Notes: generated by a model from the letters alone, not told the origin. 64,000 bases of DNA from Lingula anatina (GCF_001039355.2 NW_019773970.1:565977-629976); one strand, 5' to 3'. Counted from the first letter of the stretch, positions 14,501-31,000 are shown. Translations and numbers: made by a program.

Positions 14501-17500
14501 TACATGTTTATTCCTTAAAAAGAATTCTTTCAAGTATCTTTTGCCAAATGCTCATTTAAACTTTTATACATACATTGTTTTTTCTTGCTTATCACATTTT
14601 TACATCCTACATACATTAAATACTCCCTATATCACACATTCCAACGTTATCATCGGATCAAATTGACAGTTTTAACACTAAAACCGGAAAAATGAGAGAA
14701 AAACACATTTAAATTCCACATCTCTATCATTATTAAGGTGTTGATGCCACCCATACAATATTCCTACACATCCTTTATTAAATATAGATACTGAGGTGGT
14801 TATGTGGTGTGTGGGTGTGTATGTAATAACAGACCTTGTGGGATGTGCGTAGTCGTCACTTATCATTTCAAAAACCTTTATTAACTAAACATTACCCCAA
14901 CTTAAATCATTAAAAGAGGAATTATGGTAAAACTAAAGCTTTTTTGATAAAAATTACAAGTGTATGAAGATAAATGATGTGATCTCCACAAGTGACCACA
15001 GCCAAATATCATGCATAAAATACCTGGCATACATTACACAATATATTTAGCTCATACAGGTGATGAATGAAATGACCACTTTCTAGTGAGTAAGGAAGCA
15101 AAAAGAGTAACAGCATGTAGCATATTCCTTAGGTCATACCAAAACCAATCAATCATCAAACAAAGGTAGATAAATTCAGGAGAATTAGTCTGTCTCTTGG
15201 GTTGAGTCATTGCTTGGCAACATCTTCAATGAGACAATTAGAATTGCTGACAGTATTATATAATATATGCTCCTGGTATAGTTAGAAGAAACCCAAGCGG
15301 TCTGGCAACCACCAGTGATAAATATTGCATTACCTGGACAGATGGATATTTGCTATTGATTACCGTGATGACAAAGTCAAGTTGATTAGAGCGACTTAGT
15401 CACCTGTGTGATGTCTCATCCTTTTCTTGTTGGAATAATAAGAGACTGAAACAAATATTGAGAGAGTTTTAACTTAAAAATTGATGGAGCAAAAAGTTGT
15501 CTTAAAAATATACATCTACTTTGCATCTACTTTGCCTTTGGAACTCATCAGAGTAATTGGTCAATGTGTTATAAAACATTGCAAATAATGTCAGACAAGT
15601 TGACATTTTCATAGCTCTCCCAAATTCTCATGGACTGTCTTTAAAATGCTTGGAAATTTTCTTTTTTTTAATGAGTAGGGTAGTAAAGGCACTAAAATGT
15701 ATTAATTTTTAAAATCCACGTTATCTTTGTTGAGTACTGAACATCTAAACAGAAATCTCAAGTCAGCTTGTTATTTGAGTTTTGTCACTTTTGTTAAGCT
15801 TCATCATTTCCAGCATTATTTAATTAGTGAACTGACAAATGCAATGTTCAAGTCATATGTACATTAGTTGAGCTTTTCCAAATGTCAGTTTAGTCAGTAA
15901 GCCAGTAAACACATCATCCACCACAGCACTGAACCATCAGTTCCTCCACAGTGCTCGGAGGTAAATGGTACTGGAGACAACAGGGGTGGGGCAGTCACTT
16001 GGAACCGTAGGCGAGGAAAGCATAATATGGAAGATTTCACAAGTAGTTAAACTGAAACTTTATACTTTTCTCCAGCAGCTGTGTTAGGTATATTTAGGAG
16101 GTTTTCTTGAAAATTTTCACCACATTTCTTACTAGTAATTATATCCCCCTCTCTTCCTGCAATCAAACAATTTGGATTATTTTTCGGACATCAACTTCAC
16201 TTGTCATTATAATATAATAGTGATAAGGCTGAGGAAACCAAACTCTTCCACAGCCCACAAAACTAGAAGAGCAAAGGTGGACAAAGGTACTCATAAATCA
16301 CCCCTCATGGTTGAATGCCTTTAAAAAACGTGCAGCTGATGGAGTAAACCACAACCACAAAAAAAGTGCAAAATTTCTTGTCATTTACAAAACTGGGAAC
16401 ATGATATATTGGAAAGAACATCTTGTGCATAGTCTAGGCCTTGGCTTGCCACTTCTGTCCATTCATGATGTTTTTTAGATTTTATGCCTCTGGTAGGACC
16501 CAGTAATCAGAGTAATTAAGTCTTTCTACAGGCTTAAAAAAGGAACATCAAATTTTTGTGATGCTACTTACTGTTGTTTTCTATGTATGAATGCAAAAAT
16601 TCAGTTGCTGTGGTTTTTCAGGCTATTCCTATTTGAACATTTACATTTGCCAGAAGGGATGCCAACATATGACATCGGCATCTAACAGGGGCACAATGGA
16701 GCAGTAAATTATTTTCTAAATAATGCAAAATGAAAACTGTATAAGTGTGCCTGGGGATAAACAACACTGATGACACATTAGGAGATCTTGGGTGGTGAGA
16801 AATAAGACTTACCAAACAGAACAAATATAAATAACAAATTAAAAGCCTGCATTTCTACTGCAATTTACAAAGTAAAAAATCATAAGTGTCATTTGATCTA
16901 GCTCTCAGAGCCTTGTCTGAACATCCAATTTTACTAAGCATCAGACTCACTGACAATCGCATATAGCAACATGCCTGATGTCAATGTCAAAGGCAATATG
17001 ATAATTGGAAGAATAGTGATAAAAAGATGTCTCAGATACCTGAGCTCCAATTGCCTGCATAATCTTGCTCTGACAAAGAAAGAAAATTGAGAAAATTGCA
17101 GGAAAAACCTGACATGTTATAAATTGCAGGTCTTTTCCCCTGGGTAATTTGGCTTTTCTGATCACAGAGACCATTCCAAACATTTCGTTCAGGAGTTTGA
17201 GCACGTATTGTCTGTCTGCAGTTTTCCAAAAAGGGGTTAAAAGCTCCCAGTATCAATATCAGTGCTCCAGGCATTTTGCACTTTGCTCATAAGTCTCAAA
17301 AGCATGCTTCTCTCAACAGTTGGACAAATGTTTTACTGCATGTAACAAGAGCTGGTGAATATCTTAAAAGCAAGCAGTGTCAAACTGGATGCAATACATG
17401 TTATATAATGTTAAGATATGTAAGTCCTTACAGTTGCTTATTCTGTAAATCTAAGTGATTTTGAAGAAAAGTTAATGCCCATAAAGAATTGTTAACGCAG

Positions 17501-20500
17501 TCTACTGTCACTCATTTTTAAGAGTGAAACATATACCAAACAAAACCAAGTGATCAAATGTTGACTCAACTTCATGCAACATACCAAAATCTAGAGAAAA
17601 AAGAAACTGAAGAATTTCAAAAATTTTAAGGTATTTCACAAACTGGTTTTATGACATTTAACTACATGTGCTTAACACACACACTTAGGCTTAAGAGGAG
17701 AAAAGAAATATATCACCAAATCTAAAACCCCATTATCCATTCATTTTAAAACAGTTATCCAGTTGCAATGTTACCAACATAATCATCAAGAAAATTTTCA
17801 AATATGTTCAACACATGAAATATCTAATAATTCTTATCTTAATAACATCACAAGTCATAGGTTTCAAACCATCTATTTATACCACTTTCAATTCCATACT
17901 TATCACCATGCAAAAGAGTTACATAAAATGTTGATAGACTTAATAATATTGTGATGAGTTAATCAACTTCTACACAGCATGGGCTCAAAGAAAGTGGCTG
18001 TAATACTCCTCTCTTAATCAGAGTAAATAAGGCCTCCATGAATAACAATCGACACACCCCTGGCTAAGGTTTTAGAAGCTAATTAAATGGCAGGACTACT
18101 GTTGATTAATGGATATAACCCGCAAAGTAGCTCCCTCAAATAGACTTCTCTAGAAACATTACACAAGAAATATAAGACGGCTTTTACAAACTTGGAGGAC
18201 CTCTGTCTGAAGGGCAAAATGCCTGGCAAATTATCCCATTCATCAGATTATGCTCTTGTTGGAAGTATGTTTGTCAATTATTTTTTGTTTGAAAATAGCT
18301 GAGTATGTGGTTAAGAGACTGAAGACAGCATGATCAGATTGCAATCAGACACTAAGGGGCCAGGTGTAATGTCCAGCGACCCTCTATCATTGCTCTATGC
18401 CTGTCCTTTAGAGCATTTTACTGCTATATAATTATCAAAGGAAATGGATTCAAAAACACTATTCCAGTCTACATTTCTGATCATTTTGAATCCTTTCGGC
18501 ATTCTCGTATCAATCAAAGCTGGGTTCAAAACCCATGTCATTTTTAAGTCAATATGGTGGTTTAATTAAACCCTGGTATGATTTTCATGGCCAATATACA
18601 GGAGCTGGATATTAAACCTTACCATCTTAGTTAGCAACTTCATGACATTGTCATCATCAATCAAAACTCCCCACTTTCTTAATTACATTTGTTAGTTTGA
18701 ATCAAACATACAAATCCTAGCTTTTGGTATTGGGCCATATATATGGAATAATGCAATCAGAATTATTTTATTAGTGAAACATTTCCTACCATCAGCCCCA
18801 TCAGAACAACATTAAACCCCACATTGTCACTACCTTCTTGAATTTCTATGAGTTTCATTTAATTGGTAGTTCATTTATTTCCAGATACAGTGATGTATGA
18901 TTTCTAACAGATATATTGCAATGAAAGATTTTCAGCAAGTTCTACATCTATCATTATTATAAAAGCCACTGCAGTTGGTTTAAAAATTGGGCTTATCAAA
19001 ATTAAATACATATTTAGTTCTTGGCCAAAATATAGTGATTTCCTATTCAATATTTAATTTCATTTATGACAAACAAATAATATGTAATAATTCAGACCAC
19101 CCATCACTCACATCAGTTCATTTTCATGAAGAAAATGGAGTGGTACACTATGTCTCCATGGAACTATTATTGAGTTATCTTCATTTTGTGAAGAGTGGTA
19201 ACAGATCTGGACTTACTTAAAGTGTTAAAGAGACCCATTAACCAGCACTTATATATAATAGATCACTTCAATAATAAAATTTGCTTTGATAGGTCCTGCT
19301 GGTATCGGTATACAGTTTCCCACATTATCGCAAACCTTTCAAATAAACCTGTTCATCTTATAGATCATGCATTGCATTATTCTCGAGTTTAAAGTCAGTT
19401 CCGAAGTATGTGAATGAAATGCACCTTTAGAAGCACTTAATGACACAAAGAAAAGTAATTCTACCATCATTTTGAAAGTTTGCACTGCCTTTCCACAAAG
19501 GAATTGTCAGGTATTGTTTTACTTGTAGCCCCTTTAGACCACCTGTGGTGAAAATACCTTTACTGAATGACAGGCTTTTGAAGTAACATGACCACGTGGG
19601 TGGATGTGGTTAGTTGAGAAGTGATGTTACTGAAGGAAGGGCACAGAGATTGTCCAAAATTATTTCAGCTAAGCTTAAAGGGATAATAACTCCTTGTTTC
19701 GGCCAAAAAATGAATTTTCCTGGAGTAAACAACAATTTTTCCATACTTACCAATGGTTAATGAATCCATATTTACATTCAAAGTTAGTCCCTGCTTTTTT
19801 TTTCTAAAAAGTTTGGTTTTTTGTTAAAATCTCTTAAGAGATTATAACAGAGTATAGCCATCAATGGAGGTCATGTGGTCTAAAGACAAGCTCAGATATC
19901 AGAATAATAGCTTTAACTGCCATTTTTGTGGTAAAACAGAATATATTATATTTCTATGAGTTATTCACAATGTTTTTACTGTGAAATATAGATCTCATAC
20001 GAAGAGTTATTATCCTTTTAAAAGAAGGGGCTGGGGGGGCAGCAATTTGTCTCCTTTAATTCCAGGAATTATCCTTGGATGAAGGTTGTAACCTCAGATA
20101 TTTTGCATAGTGTATACAGACATATGCAAAAGTACTTTGAGAAATACATTAATTTAATTTTTTTTCTTGAAAAGCAATTAGATGAGAAAAAAGTCATTGG
20201 CATGTGATATAACTGAAATGAAATAAGCTCAGGTCTAAAATGTCAAACACAACCAAAAAAAAAAAAATCTTCCATTGCTGCACCTGGTAACTACAGGATA
20301 GCTGCATGTGCAGCTGCACTGATCATGGGTTGTGGCTAACTGTCACCCTATGACGAAGTGTAGATATACTTCCTAATTACTGAATACATCATGTAAGTGC
20401 CAAACATATCTCAAACAAGATGACATTGTAACTCAACACCTGAAAAGGGGGGTTACCAAAACAGTGGACCACCATGAGCAAGCATAATGCTGACCATCAT

Positions 20501-21974
20501 CTTGCTCATGTCACTAGAGAAAGGCTTGTCCTATGTAATAGTATAAGCAGTCATTACATGGGTTCATGCTGTGTGACGTACAAGTCTGAGTTCTCTTCCC
20601 TGAAATCAGATATATAACAACAGAGAACTGCCCAAACAGTTATCAAGAGGTAAATAACTTGGTAATTAATTCAGCAATGTGAAATAGTAAAAGTTAGAAC
20701 AGTCATCACAGCTTGACCATGTGCTGTCTGAAGCATAAGTTCAAAATTTTCCCTTTAAAATCAACTTTGTCTTTCCTTTGCTGATGTTGTGAGGAAACTC
20801 AGCTAATCAAAGACAAATTATTGCAATGACTGCTCAAGTTCTGTCCCACACAAAATGGGCCTAATAGAAAGACTGTCTGCCCAACACTATAAGTTACTAC
20901 TTTATGCTGACTGAGGTACTAGCTTGAGTCTCCCGCCAGGACATCCTCAATCTTCTAATTAAAACAGTGAGTTTAAGACATGCTTAATGGATTAGGAAAA
21001 CTGGGAGTTTTTCAATAGAGCACCACAGTTAACACCATCAATTATCTGGTTATTAATGAATGACTGAGTCTGTTTTTCCAAGGACAATATATCATGATGA
21101 ATTTCTCAGGGGAACGGTGGTCCCAAATTTTCTCTAATATTTCAGAAATGAGTCTAATAATTTACACATTAGATCCGTGATTTATTTCTCCTTTACAGCA
21201 CATTAAAAGTGATTTCTTTACACAGCATTATCATCCATGAATACAGTACATTTTGGAATATATACAATGTAAATCAACATAATTTGCTATGGTAATAAAA
21301 GTTGGCAAACATTAGACAGGATTACGACTGTTTGCTTTGACCACTGTTCATGAAGTAAAATGATAAGAAGCCAAATCTTTCAGGCCGAAGCACTTTTAAT
21401 CCCAAAACATACTTAGGAAAATGAACAAACATTACTATTTAGTTACACAACACAGCAATCAAACAAGTAATGAACAATAATACTTGATTAATGTCCTAAT
21501 GTACATTCACTATTATTTGAACCAATTACTCATAGTATTGCTAGTGTACTAGTATTGCTCATATTGCCTGCCAAATGAAAAGAAAATATTTGAAGTCAAT
21601 AAAAGCAGAGTATAGTAAAAATCTAATGACAGTGACATAATCACTTACCCAAGAAGGTGGTGGAAAATCATTACATTGATCACAATAACAACTGGCTTTA
21701 ATGACCAAGTATGGGATTAGTGACACTATAACATATTCAATCTTCTGCTCTTTGAGCACTTACAACTGTACCATACAGTAACAAAAGATGTAATGCAATA
21801 TTATGTAAAGACACAAATAAGAACTTGGGGATATATACAGTAGCACATAAGGGAAACATGTCAATGATTTATCGCTCTTAGATTGGCAAAACAAGGCCCA
21901 TATATATAAATGTATCTTCTATTTTTCACAGAGAATGATCACAATTTACTTAGCAGTTATGAACTCTATTTATA

Positions 21975-22028
<54 letters not shown>

Positions 22029-25000
22029 ATTACAATATCTAGGGCCATATTTTAGCAAGAACACACATTCTAGATATAAGACAAATAAGTCAAAGATGCC
22101 AGATATGTACAAAGACTGACTCATGAAGGTATGTTGATGAAATAGTCCACTTAATCAATTGTGAAGCTTATTGTCATAGTTGCAAACTGAAGCTTTTGGC
22201 TAAATATCAGCAGCAGATGATACAATCTGTTACATTCTTCCTAACCAGTTCATCTTTGTAAAGTGACATTTTGAGATCATTCTTGATTGGCAGGCCATAT
22301 ACACAATCTCTAAATAATAAATGTCATATTTCTATGAAAACCACTTTCCAAATGGCCCCCATCAAATTTTAATCTACCATCACCATCGAAGATAATTATT
22401 GCAAGAAAATGCATCTAATGCATGTACCATCCAGCATTGATGGGTGCAAGCTGGACTTAATAACCCGTCACTTTTCATACACCTCCCTAAAGGGGGTGGT
22501 CACGGCCATCTTTTGTTGCCTTTCCATTATACATTCACATTGTGACCAGCAGGTTATATATTGACAGTCAATGTTTTGCATAAATATTTCCATTTTGAAT
22601 CCCTCTAAGTCATTAGGCACCCCATAGAGTCTACCTTTGGATTGACACTTTACTTTCTAAATACACAGGTACAACAATAAGACATTGCACAAAGTAGCTG
22701 CAATAAAGAAGTCATTACGCTATAAAAAGAGCCTTTTATTTGTGGTTTGAAATAGTTTACCTCCTCATTTCCCTAGATATCATGAAGTAGAATACTGATA
22801 GAAAAAACAGATATGTATATAAGAAATATGCCTAGCCTAGAAGATTAGATTTTTTTATGTACTGGCAATATTCATTGTGTTCCCAGACCTAGTGCTCAGG
22901 TGCCTAAATCATATGTCCTAAAATTGCACACATTCTTTATCACAAAGAAAATGTTAAATAAAATACAAGCAAAAACAGCCAAGTGAAAAGTTTTTCTTCA
23001 CAACTTCACTCATGTAAGACAAATCAGATATTCCTTCCACACTTCCCATGCTTATTCACTCAGGAGAAAGATCAATATTATTGCAATCACCTATGAACCA
23101 ACCCCTTCTAATTACAGTTCCTGATCTCCTTAAGATCAATAACCAATTTTAATATTTCATTTTCAATTTCCCTTTCCTCCATTATATCTAGATATTCTAT
23201 TTTCACTCAGCTTTTCAATTTGTCCTGAGTAAGTAGTATACCATGCTATGTTCCCCAAATATAGCAGTTTCTATTACTGTATTATTCCTATAAATTTGTA
23301 GTATAAATACACCTGCAATATAGAGGTCTTTCATACCAAGCACGTTCTTTTTTAATGACAGCATTTTTAGCATGTTTCATTGGACACATAAGCTTGGGAA
23401 GTCTTTTCCTCCTTTAACCCAATACAGGGAATTTGCAGACACTTAAATATATCCCTGGGGGCACGATTTAATTAGCTGACGCGTGCACACACTGGACACT
23501 GAATAAGAATTTGTACAAACTGAGTGACATGCACCTAAAGAACTGATGATTTTGCTACTTGACTGTTGGGTTTTCAAATATATTCCTGCACTATTAGTTT
23601 AGCATCTTCTTTGGTTTTTCTTCCATATAATATCTCAGTCGATCTGTGAAGATAAGTATTTGAGTATGCGCTGTGGTAAATTATCAAAATGTGAAATAAT
23701 ATTTTTTTTCTTAGAGATTCAGCTTCTTATTCCCATTTCCTTGTTGAATTTACACCTTCCACTAACAACACATGGAATGATGAAATTTCTAAAAATGCAC
23801 AAGGCCTACTAAAATAAGAAATTCTTTACTGCATGGTATGTTTCTTTTCTTTATGAAACAAAATTTGAATGCAGTTTACAAATGCAATTCATCAAGAATA
23901 TCATTTCATCTTTGAGAGCCATCCTCTACTTCTCCATTTTCAAAGTCAATCAATCAGTCACTGACTTCATGACATATCATGATCACATTACTGAATGTGA
24001 CAGCACTCCCTGTAATGCACACTTCAAATCCTTAACCTATGATTTATCTATGAATAGAGTTATTCTATAACAACAATAACGCGAACAAAGTGTTTTACTT
24101 AAATTACTTATTGAATCAGACAGTAAATGGGAGATGTGGTCCAATGTGTTACAATAATTATGCAGTCAGTTTATATCTACTCACATATTCTTCAATTCAG
24201 TGATATTATCAAAATGCCAAAATTTTTAGAAAAAATACTTAAAATTGTTTGCAATTCCTTTTGAATTAAAATGTCAATTTTAATGATTCATATGAACTAC
24301 AGTTGCCTGGAGAAGAGCACAAGAATTCCACGTGGATAATTGTAAAACAACAATGTCTGTATTTCAAATTTTTTTCCTTATTCCTTTTTCAGTAGATGGA
24401 AGAAAGGTTCCATATAAAGGAGAAGGAGGCCATGGAATAGAATTTCTAGTCACTACAAACAATGTAACTGCCGAAGTTGATGAAGATGTTGAACTAATAT
24501 GCGCATTAAGAAACCTTGGGCCTAAAGTGGTAGGTAAAAATCATTGCTTGGTAGTTTCCTAGAAAATGCCTTGTAATCTCTTTCTGTAGAATCAATATTT
24601 CTGCAATGGCCATTTCCAGCCCTCAGTCTTTTAAATTGAATCTATCCAGGCAGATGTACTGAGTGTCCTTCCTCTCCATTTTTCTTGCTTTGTGCCTCAG
24701 AAGTATGTATACTGCTACCAAGTCTTTACTAAGATTTCCTTTCCTATAAGGTGTGGTGCAACATTCATTTTGTGTTGCTTGCATAAGGCCCTTTCCTACA
24801 AACTTACATCCACACATGCCTCATTCTCTTCATCAATTAAGTCATGAATGACATTATGTGATTGAGAAAATGCACACACTTAAGACGACAATCAGTGTGT
24901 TGCTAAATGTGGCTCTTAAAGTTTGAACCACACAAGCCCCAAGCCAAAAAGCTGCATGTCAGAAATGCATTCTTTGCAAGAAAACCACCATTACAGGAGA

Positions 25001-28000
25001 GTTGATTCAAGTAATTTAACGACAGTGGCCATGTTTAGATAACAATACCAAACACTAGAGGCGAATTTGACAATATTTTAGAACATGTTTGCATAGCTCC
25101 AGTGCACATACAAATTTCCACAATACAAGACAAACACTCCTAATAGACATAAGTAAAACTTACTTGACTGCTCACTAAGTAAAAAGTAAACGTACTCACA
25201 CCCAAAATCTAAAACTTACATGTTATAATCTTCTCTTACTTCTAGTATTGTACATTGAAAAGAAATTTTTGACCACTTCATACATAATCATAATGCAATT
25301 ACATGGTGACAAATCCTATTTTCTCTTGTTGGGATTTATTCACAAATGGAATTTTATTTAGTCTGTCCCCTTTAATGTGCCCTGCCTGGGTATATACTGA
25401 CATCAAGCTTACAAAGCAAAAAAAAAAACAAAAACATTCCTACATACAAAATTTAAGTTATGGCACTGCATTTCCGATGTATTTAATTTGCTGGCTGGTT
25501 TTGTTCAAGAAGAAACATTTATTAACTAATCAAAAGTTAAAAGTCTATCTTGATATATTTACACCAGGACGCTAAGGAAAAAAGGATCTATATAGAAAGA
25601 ATGAAACATATGTACTAATAGGAAAAACAGTATTTTATACCTTTTGTTGCCTTGATATGAGAAAAAACACCAAGCAGTCTAAAAAACCAACTAAAAAAAA
25701 ATTCTATCAAACATATACCAACTTGGAGTTGAAGACACTTAAAAAAAAACACAAAAAGAAGAAGACTCTTCAAAACTTCGCTTACTAAAAAATAGCAAAC
25801 AAATACAAGGGCAATATTCATAAAGCCAGATTTTACCACCCAAATATTTACAATAGCTTCACTATTTACAGATACAGGTTAATATGAGGGCTGGTCCTCT
25901 TTGAAGTGAGATACCAAAAGAAATGTATTCATGAGGACCATAAAGCAGCTAGAGTTCCAGATCAATGAAAGAATGTCCTATAGGTATAGAATTAACAATA
26001 AATGTTCAGGGCCAGTGCATGTGAAAATGTAACATCAACCCACCATTAATCCCATGTGATCCCACCTTACCACAGGGGTTTTCACTTACTAATTCAGGGC
26101 CCTAATATAACCCCAGGTGACTGCAAGTTGAGCTTGGCCCTATCAGTCACGACAGGTGTGCCAGAGCCAGCCAGTCAGTAAAATATAAGGAACTTAAGAG
26201 CTTAGGAAAATTACTCCAGCCACTTTTGTTCCATGGTGATGATGCTATGAAGCATGTTACTTTTAAGGTCTTTTTCTTCCTACATTGCATCATCCACAGA
26301 ATCGTTCAAATTGAACTGCAGTTGCATCGCCAATCCAAATAACTAGCATGGGGAAAAAGTATTTAAGTTCAAATTATAATCTGCACTGATGCTTTACCTC
26401 CTTAAACCTAATGTTAAAGTACATTTTAATTTTTCTAAATTTTGATAAACACTTTTCATTTTTCAGACCCTTTATAATACTTTATTCTAAAACCCTTTTT
26501 TAAACAATTTTTTTTGCTCTTAAAAATTTGAAGCAATATATTTATGCAAAATTTACTGGCAAATTAAGATAAAAATCAACACATGCATGTGGAAAAATAA
26601 CGCTGCCAAATAAAAAGAAGATCCCAGAAGTGATATTGCAATAACAGCTTGGAATCACAATATGATAAACACCAGATACTTGTATAAAACAGTTAACTCC
26701 AGATGTATGGTAGAAGACTTTCATATAAAAAGTACTTTCCTGCTGTAAACAGTATTTTTCTATGAATTACCAAGCTTTATTCATCCTTTTCCTGATACTG
26801 GGGTGCTTCAGGGGGTGAAACATTAGATTATTTTTGTCTACATTAATTCATGGCATTTGTCTGTTAATTGACCTAAAAGTATTACTAATCCTTTGATAAG
26901 TTCAACATGAAGTGCTTTATGTACTTAATGTGTGTTTAAAATATTAAATTTTGTCTCTTAACATTAAGTTCAGCCTGTTTTCCCAAATATCTCTCTTGAA
27001 GCTTCTACAGATATCTGCAAAAAAGGCTTTCATTAATCACAAAAACACTTATTGTTGTAAATTGCCATAATTTTGTTATATGTCATGTTTGATATATGAC
27101 CTGACAGGAAATCTAGGGTTTAAATTGCCTACTACATACATCACGTAGCTTTACACTTCCTGAATCCAACCTTCATTTACCTGGTATGAATGTAATACAA
27201 GTAAAATAAGAAATGTCACAGCCATGCAGTCATAGAAATATGAAAGTAATAAATATAACACTCCAGAAGTATTTATGGGATTTTGTTTAATATTCCTAGG
27301 AACAGTAACTCTTAGGCTGTAAAGTTTAGAGGAGTTTGTCTTCTTATATATCAGAAATCAAGCCCACTTCCATTAGGGTCTTTGTGTCTGTTTTATGGAA
27401 CAAGTGATCCATTTTCATTGGTACACTTTCTCTTTTAAAACTAGAGTAACTGCACATTAAACTTCCATTTCTCTTTCTTCGGAATTGCCAATCAAATTGC
27501 CATTTTTCACTTTTCACTGCCATGCTCTCCATTTTTGTCTCTGACTTGTTCCAGTTGCCAACAGCAACATATCTGCATATTAAAAGAAATTAACAGACTG
27601 TTGTCTTGAAGGAGAAACAGAAATCAATAAATGGTATTCTTGTAAGTGGGTCTGATAGTATGTAAAGCACCTTACACACTTACATAGGAAAGTTGTCAGG
27701 GAGGTCAAGTAATTTTTAAGGAATAAAAACTACCAAAAAATCTTCAAAAAGCAACTTTAAATTAAACTGGTAAGAGGTAATAAATTTTGCTTACAAAAAC
27801 ACCCCAGAAACAGTTCATTACAATTAAATATTGCAACAAGGGAATCTCAATCTCAAATATTACACACAGATATAACAAATGATCAATCAATGCTGCCTTT
27901 CAAAACATGAAAAAATCCTCCAAGACAAATTGTGAATCATTCATAAAAGTACATTAATTTCATAAATGGATATGCTACTTCATACAGCAAAGATTTTTTC

Positions 28001-31000
28001 ACATAAATTCAACTCTTCCATAAAGTACCACTAAAGAGAAATAGCCTGATGCAAAAAGACTGCACAGATCTCATTGATGTCTGTGACTTTACCCCAGGAT
28101 GCATGACTTGTGTACCTTAATTAGAGCCCTGTAATTGTCCAAATGGCAACAATCAAAAGGAGAAAGCACTCTTTGCTTGCAGGCCAAGAAAAAAAGACTT
28201 AAAGTAATATAACAGTGTCTTCATGTCTAGTGACATTGCATTAATGGCTTAGACTGACATATCAGCTTGATAAAAGATAAGGATGGAAAATTCTTATTTT
28301 TTTCTCAAAACACCTACACACTTGACTAAAAACTTATGTACCCTCTTACTGCAATATTTACTTGTTCCAGAACTGCTTTTCTGTAAAAATGACAAATTCT
28401 ACATTCCAATTTTGAAAAATTTCCAGACAGCCTATAATGATGTGGGTTGATTTCCCTATGATTAAGTACCACCCAGAGGAGGCCTTGAACACACAACCAT
28501 CTGAGAACTTCAAAACAATCTTTCAACTGATATCAAAACACAAATTAGGAATCACAAGGAATCTCCCACAGGACTGTTATCTCTCATCCTTCCCCACGAA
28601 AATACACCCTCAATCAAATATTTGTATTTGAGCATCCTGGACGTCTTTAGATCACTTTCCTTTTGTGCAATCTATATCTGTGGAACTAGCGTAAAGGTGC
28701 ATCCACCATGAATATTGATGCAGAGATATGGCAAGACTTCATACAATTTATAAAACCTGTGTATTTACTCTTAAAATTCAAAGTACACCTTAGAGAATAT
28801 TTACATTTGTGAAAAAATCAGTGAAAGGAATATCAGGAGATACTGGAGCACATGTATGTTGCATGATTAAAATAGTGAAAATTAAATTGTTGGCTGTCTG
28901 CCAAAGGATTCATTTACCTGGCTTGGGAGAGGCAACCATCCCCCCCTAAAGATTTTAACTTTGATCACTGAACAGAAGGTGTAAAATTGGACACCTTCAA
29001 GCTCAGCAAAACAGAAAACAAGAATTTAACCAGAAACACTTATGTGGGTCTCTTGACAGGTCCAAAACAAGAGTTTTTTTAGAAAGTTATGCAAAATTTG
29101 TTAGGGTACAATGTAGTAATTTTCTTGTTTAATGGTTGATAAAAATGAACCAAAAATACCAGCCAATGCCTGTTGTGAGAACAAGACAAAGCCATGAGCA
29201 ACAACAATCCATTCTCATCAGAAGTCGATAGGTGATCAAGCAGTGTTGTCAAATTTCCGGTCTATCCTTTTTTTCTCAACTTAATTAACAGTCAAAGTCA
29301 ACACTTTTCCTTTCTACAAAGCATTGAAAATGGTGACTGATAGAATTGGGCATCAAATTTTACCCCCAGGGACGTCCTTATATTGCCATTCACTTCTCCC
29401 CATTTGTTCAATGAGGCTTAGAATTTTCTTTGGTGAACAATACCACAACCAAATGGCAATATGAAATAATTTGATGAGCTTCTTTAAGTAGCTTAGCTTA
29501 TCACAAACCATGGGGAGAAAATTAGTATGCTAGACAGCAGACAAAAAATTAAGATCATAATGATACATACTTTGAGGATTACACCAAACAACCACTACAC
29601 TAAGGTGTAATTTAAAGAGGGCAGGTGAGGACAGAACTACTGATGACCAGATTAGGACTAAAATGTTTGTCTCGTTTTATAACCTATATGTATATGTTAT
29701 GTATATGTTATTGTACATCATATACTAAAATAATCCAACTGGAAAAAAACACCAACTGCAATAATGAGGTGTACATTGCTTATGTTCCATTGTATTGTGA
29801 TTACTTATGCCTCACCTCTCATGATTCAAAAAGATGCCTAAAAAAACTAGTAAATAAGTCAAAAGACAACTCTATTAAACATGTCATGCAGTGACAACAT
29901 ACACATTCTTGGATTTGTTCTTCCTTCAAAACATCCATAGGCTATGTGGTGACTCTATGTGGACTATGAATTAAGTTACAATCTGTCAACAGAAGACACA
30001 AGAGACATTTTGTCCTTAAAAATGACAAATCGACTTTAACTGTCTCAAAATCTGTCTAAAAACTGGGGGCAAATATTAAACCAGCCGCTGTACACTTTGT
30101 AGTCTTTTGTAATAAACTGGGGACAAAAAATTTGGAAAATACTTTTAAACAGTACCCCCCCCCCCCCCAAAAAAAAAAAGGAGGGGTAGGAAAGGAAAGG
30201 AAAAGAAAAAGAATGAAAGACAAAATGTCAAGGGAATTTGAATGACTTTACAAATATTCTGTATGCAACTATTCCAGATAGAAAAAAACTTTTCCTGCAG
30301 GTTATTTGCAAAAGACAACCAACAATCACAAAAGATCAGAATTTAATTTGTTATCTCAACTGATGCTTCATATGGTAGACTGAAAGCAATCATTCATTAC
30401 TTGAAGCTGCTTTCAACAAGGGAAATAGCAAGAAATATGATAGTCAACCTTGTCACAAAAAAAGTATTGCAAGGGAAAATTCTCTTCATGTAATAGAATC
30501 TTAGGGCTCATTCTGTCAGGGGCTGTGGATGATCTTTTGATCTACCCCCACTAAACATGCACCAAAGGAGTAACACTTTCAATCCTTTTTCAATGAATAT
30601 CATTCAGGTTGTGAGGTGTACAGGGAAATCAAAAATTTATTCATCCAGAAAGAGCTGATCTTCTACATAGTGCATCCACAATAAAAAGGGGGGTGAGTAA
30701 TGGGCAGAATTCAATTTTATGATACTGACAACTAGGTCTCAAAATTCAAAATGGTTTTCATTCAAATGTCAATTTTGTATGACTGATGTAACTATTGCAT
30801 GCTAAGGCTGAAACTGTTAAAATAGACCTGCATTTGCAAAAAGCAGGCGCAATGTACCTAGGAACAATGGCAAAATTTGAATGGGTTGTGTCTAAACTTA
30901 AAAACAAAAATATTTCATTTACCTGGTATTTACCTAGGCAATAACATAAGCAATTGGCAAGTAAAGACAGCTTAAAGAAGTAAATGTGTTCTGTATTTGT

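Larger units (their letters stand above)
11504..24392 (+). other. Intron 1 of the Ig-domain gene (12.9 kb)
   Basis: No nested gene is recognised. It holds a TTAA-flanked MITE (19675-20021) and a CT/TA microsatellite (about 21975-22026). The remainder is AT-rich sequence without features I can support. Open frames in it are short and lack domains. Confidence 0.7.
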
